Origin: Lates calcarifer
Lineage: Eukaryota > Chordata > Actinopteri > Centropomidae
Direction of reading: 5' to 3'
DNA: 64,000 nucleotides
NCBI RefSeq assembly: GCF_001640805.2
Contig: NC_066843.1
Coordinates: 10,379,686 to 10,443,685, forward strand
Of the stretch, positions 57,312-64,000 are shown piece after piece. The translations under genes and the position numbers were made by a program. The first letter of the stretch is position 1, and each line of letters begins with the position of its first letter. Under the pieces are notes generated by a model, which worked only from the letters and a program-made list of their open reading frames with translations, was not told the origin of the DNA and searched no databases.

Positions 57312-57372
57312 ATGAAGGGTACAGTCTCGATCTGCTGTTTCCTCTCCCTGCTGCTTTTGCAGGCCACAGCAG
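57312..57372 (+). CDS. srl: First coding exon of a secreted/ER-luminal protein, probably sarcalumenin
   Basis: The exon encodes MKGTVSICCFLSLLLLQATA plus one base, then a consensus donor (G|gtaagact). This is a typical signal peptide: Lys at position 2, a Leu-rich hydrophobic core, and Ala-Thr-Ala before a cleavage point. Sarcalumenin is a calcium-binding glycoprotein of the sarcoplasmic reticulum lumen, and its first exon also encodes just a signal peptide. The assignment rests mainly on gene order: SRL follows TFAP4 in the same orientation in mammals. The diagnostic GTPase-like domain would lie beyond the window, so another secreted protein remains possible. Confidence 0.55.
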
Positions 57373-58802
57373 GTAAGACTCCAAAGTATTTTGATCAAAT
57401 ATTTGGTGGGTTCCTCCTGTTTTATGTGAGGTGGTGCTCTGTGAGCGTGAGATATGTTTGTGTACAGGTGCTGCTAATGAATGAAACAGTGACATGGTGC
57501 AAGTTTAGAGGTTGGTTTAATGAATGTGCTGCTGCCGTACATGATTGCTATGTTGGTTCAATCACACAGTGACTGATCAGATTCAGAGGTTGTTGTTCAG
57601 TTGTGATTCAGGCTGTTAAAATGACCAGGAATAATCTGGACGAAAGTAGGAAGTACTGGGAGGTTTTTATGTCAGTTGTGGGGGGAGTTTGTTCAGGAAT
57701 GGCACTGACTTCTGGAGACAGAGTGCACAGGGACAGTGATAGTCATGGGGACATCAGCCAAGGATAGACGGAGACAGAGATAGACACGTTATCCTGGTCT
57801 TTCTTTGCCACTATTTAAAGTCTGTTCCAGTTTATAATTAAACCGTTGTCACCCAATACAAAGTGATGGATTTAACTGTTTTTTCGTATCTTTTTAATCA
57901 CTGTAATGCTTTTGATGTGTGAACAAATGTCTTATCCCCATTTTGGTGAGTTTCCGAAAGGAGGGCAGTTGAGGATTATTCAAGCTAGAGTTCAGCCTCT
58001 CCTGTGACAGCATGTCAGCTGTCCTAACGCATGGCACCAGCTGATGGAAAGTCTTAGTCTAACCAAGGAGAGGAGAACAGCCATGCTGGAGCTTGAATGG
58101 ACACTGAGCTTTTCCTCTCTTTAACTTCAGAATTCATTGATTTGGTCACCTTTGGAACTTTGTCCTCTTCAACTTGGTTTGGAAGAGTTACTCCAGACCA
58201 GATATTCCCATATCACCTGTGATGATAATCCATAGTATCATAAAATACAGGGATCATGACAATCTCAGAATAAATATGATTATGTGGCACCCGTGGAGTT
58301 GACTGTCGTAGTAACAACAACAGTAACAACATCTTCCAGGTTGCCCATTCTAAAAATGTGGACTGGTCTGTGGCTCTGGACCGGGGCGGTCGCCGTTACC
58401 CTTGTCTGTCACCCTTGTCCGTCCTTGGGGTGGCGTTCAGCTCTGCAGCCTGGGGCCAGGCCTCCATATTCCAGACTGCTGTCAGGTGTCTAAGATTGGA
58501 AGGCCTCCTGAAACCCAACACTGTCCACTATAGTTCCTCCCTCCATTTGACTCCCCTTCCCTGACTCCTCACCCCTCCCACACCCACGCTCCCCTTTAGA
58601 TACGCTGCACAGCTGCTGTCACTCTGCACTGTCACAATCGCAATTTATTCCCAGCAGTTGGCCTTATAGGGACATGCATTCTCCAGGCAGGAGGGGCTGT
58701 GCTGGGGCTGCAACTCATGCCTTTATAGACCTCCTCTGCAGGCCCATGCAGGTGTCTTTTCACCGTGTTGTGTATAATCTGTATTGATTTTTTTTCCTGC
58801 AG

Positions 58803-58831
58803 AGCATGTAGGAGCTTTGGTTCCAACACCT
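58803..58831 (+). CDS. srl: Possible 29-bp second coding exon of the srl-like gene
   Basis: Flanked by a good acceptor (ttttttcctgcag) and donor (gtaagt), it joins exon 1 in frame as EHVGALVPTP and ends in phase 0. No recognised similarity supports it. A rival candidate at 58920-58963 is discussed in the findings. Confidence 0.25.
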
Positions 58832-60387
58832 GTAAGTTAAGGACAATTATGAGAATCATGAACTCCTTGCCACTCAGTGTGTAATTATTTGTGTTATTGA
58901 TTGGTTCGATCTCTGTCAGGAACTCCACTGAAGAAGCTAAGTCTGCAGAGGGGAGCAGAAAGGGTAATCTCCTTCTAAAAGAATGTGCAATCGATTTGCT
59001 ATCGTTTCATCATAGGCTGTGTAACTGCCTGGGTCAGTGCGGATTTCTAGTTCAAAAGCCATTAACAGTGTATACAACACTAATGTCTACATTTTGTGGA
59101 GAAAAAAGCTGAAAGCAGCAGCAGAGCCTACACCATGACATGATAATCTTGATGTCGACACTCACTTCTGTCACATGCCTCAGACAAATTAGAAGACTGA
59201 AGCCAGTTGATTATGTTACAATTAATCCATTGCAATAATTGATTGTTTAGAACTATTTACACTTGGAGCAAATTAGGGCACCTTGATTTTGGACATTGTA
59301 GACAGAAGAGAAGTAATCTTTCTGCATAATAATGCTTTGCAGTCATCGCTGTATGATTAGACATCATTAGACTTGAGTGTAGCAGTGCAAACATACCTGG
59401 AACATGCTAGAAGTGCTTTTCACATAGCTCATGTGACTCTGCAATTTCCTTTACAGTCATTTTACCTGCAGGAGTAAAATAGCTTCCATTTTCATGCCAA
59501 AGCAAGGACCACAGGAAATCTGTGTTTTCTTGCTGGTGTTAATGGGTATTTTACATGACCAACGATGCTGCTCACTTCTGGGGTTTTATGTGGGTCTGAC
59601 ACTGCTCAGTGTCGACATGTAATGGTAAACATAGGTTACTATAGTAACTATAGGGTTATTATAAGGTTGCTAGAAACCCTACACTAACCTGGTCTTGTGT
59701 GAATGGCTCTGACTGACCAAACGAGGATTGAGGCCATGTATTCAATGTCATACATGGGATTTGAGTGTGAAAGGGGCTCGAAAGAAGTATTTGTAAGTGT
59801 TGCTATCGTTACATAGCCAACATTAGCATTAACAGCTGTTTACTGTCCAGAGATCTAGAAATAAGGTTTCTAGTTCAGTATCAAACCTCATGGCCGAACT
59901 CATCAAGAGCTGTTTTCAACAGCAACAATTTGCTTCTAGCTCTATCATTTCTTTTCTTCTACTCACATCTCACCACTTTCCAATAGCAACTCACTGTGGC
60001 ATCCAGTCTGCCCTAAAGAAGCGGGGGCATATTGTAAATGGCCGAAGCTCTTGGCAAATGACCCTCACCACCACCATCTCCCGGCACAAAACCACATTCA
60101 GCGGCAGAGAAACCTTACAAATAATAACGACTAATACAATATGAAAATGTCATTAATGCTGAAATGCATATAGAAAACTGTGAAAACTGTGCACTCAGAA
60201 TAAAAATATGTGCTATGTGCATAATGTTATGTCTCTCCAAACAAATTATAACTTTATTGAAACAGAAATATATCACAGCCTCTTTCAGGCCTTGATTAGA
60301 TCTTAACACCAGTGTGTTTATACTTGAGTGGTAATACTATCCATCCTCGATACATATACAGGAGGCCAAAGATGCTTGTATCTTGCA

Positions 60388-60403
60388 GGGGGGGGGGGGG
60401 GGG
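60388..60403 (+). repeat. G16 homopolymer
   Basis: Sixteen consecutive G within AT-average DNA, the longest G-run in the window. Confidence 0.95.
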
Positions 60404-63400
60404 AGCATGGAAAGTTAAAGGCACACTGTCTCCATGTGATCCCCTCTGATGGCATGTGGCATGTCTGGGACATCCCTCTGATGTTAGTAGTAGTGGGGAC
60501 ACACCAGTCATATTCAACTGCCCTTACTACACACCCCTCCTTAAGACAAGCCCCCCCACCCCCGAATCCCAAGGGCACCTGACATCCTTTCCTGGCTTTC
60601 GAACAGGAGAGCAGGGATAGAGGCATCAGATCAACACCTCAGCGTAAAGTGCCTTTGCCCTTGTGCCTGTCACTCCACTTCATGTCTAGCTGTCTAGAAG
60701 TCTAGAAGCTAGGAAGTGAAATATATACATAGACATAACAAACATTGAATTATACGGGTGATCGAGGTGTATTTATTGTGTAAAATGCTGTAGATACAAG
60801 GTAAACCATCCTGTATTACCAGCTATCATTATGGTATTTTAAACTTACATGAACGCTCCTGGTGCAGTAGCTCTCACTTGGCTAGCCTGTATATTACACA
60901 GTTAGCTCTGTGAGATGTGGATGTCTCTGAGTCTCCAGACTGACTAACAGTCAAAGCCTTAAAATAGGAGGCAGCTATTCTGCCCCCCTCTGTCCATTTT
61001 CTGACCCATTGTGGGGCTATTTCTGACTCTGGGGGAGTACTAGTTCCACAGGCTGTGCCACCTGTTGCCATCTGAGGCCTCTTCTCACCACACCCTGCAC
61101 AAACTCTGCTGACTACTCTCATACCGCTTACCCTTGGTAGAGGAAGAATCATGTGCATTTGCATTCGTTGGGCTTCCTTTCTAGAGAAATGTATATGCAA
61201 TGTCCTTATGAAGAGAGAGAGAGATCATTTGCTTATTTGTGTTATGTTAAAGACAGTTAAATCATTTTACAAACCAGTGGTTATGAAAAAAATTTATCCA
61301 CTCTGTTCAAATTTGAATGAATTCAGTGCTTCCCCGCAGATCTCCAGTGGAACCCCATGGCCTTCAGTTAAGGTTGCCTCAACCCCCCCTCATGCTCAGG
61401 ATAAATCCTCTGACTGGGGCTTCCAAGCCTGCTGTCCTCATCATGCTCAGTTTAATTCAATTTACCTGCACTGTGCTGCAAGCAGAACATGATCCTGGGG
61501 TTTTACACATACACAGATACCTAATATATACAGTGTAAATGCACATGACTGTAGATACATACCAGCACACACATGTATACATACATAAGTACATAATACC
61601 TAGGGTATTCCCTGGTTGTATGCTTTGAGTAGAATAAATAATACTTTTTTTAGTGCAGTGTGTGATCTCTAGCTCTTTCAGCTATGAAGTTGGTTGAGAT
61701 TTGTGCCTATAATTTGCTAAACTGTGATTGGCTCCACAGTTTGTTGATGTAACAAATTACAGTGGCATGTGCACATCGACATATAGAAATATATAGAAGC
61801 CCTCCTTTTTAAAGCATCTGTATGGTGAACTTCAAGACATCAGGGGAAGTAAAACAGAGGGGCATCCTTAAACTTGAGCAGCGTATTGGCACATACTTGG
61901 AGTTGTTGATTGACATTATTCCTGATTGACATTATTCCTGATGCTTGAATAGCCTCCACACAAGAATCTATAATTGAGGTATGACTTACCCAGCCACTGA
62001 GGCCATGGTAGGCTTAATTTGCCAACATTCCTACTGGATGTGCCGATGCCACCAGAATGTTTCTCCAAACTGAGGGAGGGTTGTGTGGCAACGGGCTCAG
62101 TGAGGACACATGGTCCAGGGTGCAGATGTCCGGGGTTCAACTCCCCTGGCGCCTGCAGGGTTAATTTTGAGCGCTGATGCAAGGCCCTCCATCCACAGGC
62201 AACACTACCTCTCTGATCTTTGCGGAGCTCTGTCCCAGGGCCTCCATCAGGGATTGACAGGATTGGAAGGTGTTAACAAGTTCACAGCAGTTAAGGCCCA
62301 GTCAAGAGGCTAGTGTTAAAAGACACGACTCTTCTGATTGATGAGTCAAGTTACAGAAGCTCGAGTGAGCTTTGTGTGCTGCAGGGACAGGCCTGGTAGG
62401 TTGAGTAAGATGAGAGAGGATTTGTTCCTCAAAAGCCACTTTAGCCTTCATGTTGAATCATCCTCTGTGTCCTCTGACAGGAGACTTCTCTCACACTGAC
62501 AAAAATTTTTTTTCTCTTCTTCCTTTTGTAATTAATTGCATCCTGTGTGAGATCCTTACCCAGTGTTTCTCCATGGTTCAATTTGACATGGAGCAACCAT
62601 TTGCAAAATGGCAGCCATGTATCACAGATGGTGCTACAAGATTATGCTTATTGTTATTTCTACAGGCATGTAGCAATCATCTGACTTGAAACTGATTTTA
62701 AATGTCTTTATTGCTTTGGTTTATTTTATCAGATGCACAAGTCTTTATGAGTTCACATGCTTAAAAAGGATAATATCCAGTTACTCTTGCATCATTATGA
62801 CTATCCTCCTGCTTAGGAAAAACTCTTTTTCTCTCGCTCCCACATTTACCTGTATCTTCTTGAGAGTAAAAACAAAACATGTGGCCTATTACGTATCCAA
62901 ATACGCAGCAACATATATAGATAGATCTTTCTAGGCATTGCAGCATTACTCATACCCCTATTTTACTCTGGCTGCTACCCTTTTGGTTTCTCTTGTTCTT
63001 GCACCGTGCTGAGAGCAACATTACACAGATTTATTTTTAGCAGGTTGACTCGGGGAGAATCATCAGTGCTGTGTTGTTCCTTAACCAGCAGTGTGTGTCA
63101 CTGCTGCCACACTGCAAAGGAGCAACTGCTGGGTCTCATTTAAGCCTGAGCCATACAATATGCCGTTATGTGTCTGTATGTGCATGTGTGTGTGTATAAG
63201 TTACACTACTGCTTAGCTGTGCACAATTTGAAATATTTCTTTTGGCTTTCTGTGGTGTGATTCACTATCAAATCATCTGATTGATGGAAAGTACACCCTG
63301 GATTTCTCAGTTGGCAGATACCTTTATTGACCCAGCTTCTTTTTACTAAGTATAAGCATATTTATATCTTCAAGACCAATGTGTTATTAATATAAACAAG

Positions 63401-64000
63401 TTTGCATCAGGCTAGTAAACAAACAGGCCCTCAGATGATTTTACTTGTAATTTGATGCACCATTGGTTTTGGCCAATGCAACGTGCCATTCTGACTCTTG
63501 GCCAGAGACACTAAAAGTCATTGACCACATGGCCAGTGGCTGTACTCCAGGTTACGGTGCAGGATGCCACGACAGTGCTGCCCTCTGACAGGGAGGCATT
63601 TTCTTACACTGATATACAGTTTATTATTATGTGTGGAAAACAATGTCATCATCCAACATTACAGAAGCCCCAGTCAGAGGTGATACAAATCTTCTCAGTA
63701 CAGTATTTGATTATGGCAAAGAAGCAATTTTGTTAATATATTCTGTAAAAGAATATTCTTCAGTCTTATCAGATTACTAGGGTACAGGTAAGAAAGATGG
63801 CTGAGAAGAAATGCTAATCAGTGACGGTCATTTTGAATTAAAGTCATTTGATTTTTTATGCCAGGAGACATTATGTTTTTAGGTTGTTCATCCATCCCAT
63901 TCCTGTGATTGCAATGTATCCAGAGCGCCTCAGGGGGAGTTTATTACATCTGGCATAAACATCCACTTGGACTCAAGGATTAATTGATTAGAATTTGGTT

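Larger units (their letters stand above)
57373..64000 (+). other. srl: Introns of the srl-like gene (3' part off-window)
   Basis: Beyond the two uncertain mini-exons no exon was found up to the window end. None of the frames shows the acidic luminal domain or the nucleotide-binding motif of sarcalumenin. Simple features: a 14-base perfect palindrome GTTACTATAGTAAC at 59635-59648, G16 at 60388-60403, a 16-bp tandem duplication at 61908-61939, and a tRNA-like B box near 62129-62147. Confidence 0.5.

Noticed and set aside
59635..59648. Perfect 14-base palindrome GTTACTATAGTAAC
   Set aside because: It is short and isolated, with no flanking structure or motif. In AT-rich DNA of this length it is weak evidence for a site.

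Overview
The window is vertebrate nuclear DNA and most likely from a ray-finned (teleost) fish. Genes are split by GT/AG introns of about 70 bp to 17 kb, non-coding DNA is AT-rich with many (AC)n/(GT)n tracts, and several dispersed repeats look like common teleost families. The species cannot be named from the sequence. I see no prokaryotic, viral or CRISPR content.

Five genes are recognised from their spliced products. Left to right they are coro7 (+, 3' part only, last 19 exons, 3216-8674), pam16 (+, complete, 5 exons, 11338-14296), glis2 (-, 6 coding exons, stop at 19586, start at 23214, plus a probable non-coding first exon near 39935-40065), tfap4 (+, complete, 7 exons, 44999-50835), and the TATA-driven first exon of a secreted/ER-luminal protein at 57312. 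I read the last as srl (sarcalumenin) mainly from position. Order and relative orientation match the mammalian CORO7-PAM16-GLIS2-TFAP4-SRL block. All exon joins of the first four genes were checked by hand for splice dinucleotides and phase, and each gives an uninterrupted frame.

The rest is intron, UTR and intergenic DNA. coro7 and pam16 are tandem, 2.7 kb apart, with splice phases that would allow an in-frame read-through fusion as in mammals. pam16 and glis2 converge across 5.3 kb, which holds an hAT-like element and probably the glis2 3' UTR. glis2 has a 16.7 kb intron full of microsatellites. glis2 and tfap4 diverge from a shared 5 kb intergenic region with two CpG-rich stretches and an unusual cluster of CAGCTG E-boxes. 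tfap4 has a roughly 3 kb 3' UTR ending in a clear polyadenylation signal, followed by 3.4 kb of intergenic DNA containing a repeat with long terminal inverted repeats.

The genes do not form one pathway. coro7 acts in Golgi trafficking, pam16 in mitochondrial protein import, glis2 and tfap4 are DNA-binding transcription factors, and srl is a sarcoplasmic-reticulum protein. The most notable observations are regulatory or architectural: the coro7-pam16 fusion phase, the E-box cluster upstream of the E-box-binding factor tfap4, a MYC-type E-box in tfap4 intron 1, and two 3' splice sites whose pyrimidine tract is displaced or interrupted by (GT)n. I found no convincing undescribed biological system.
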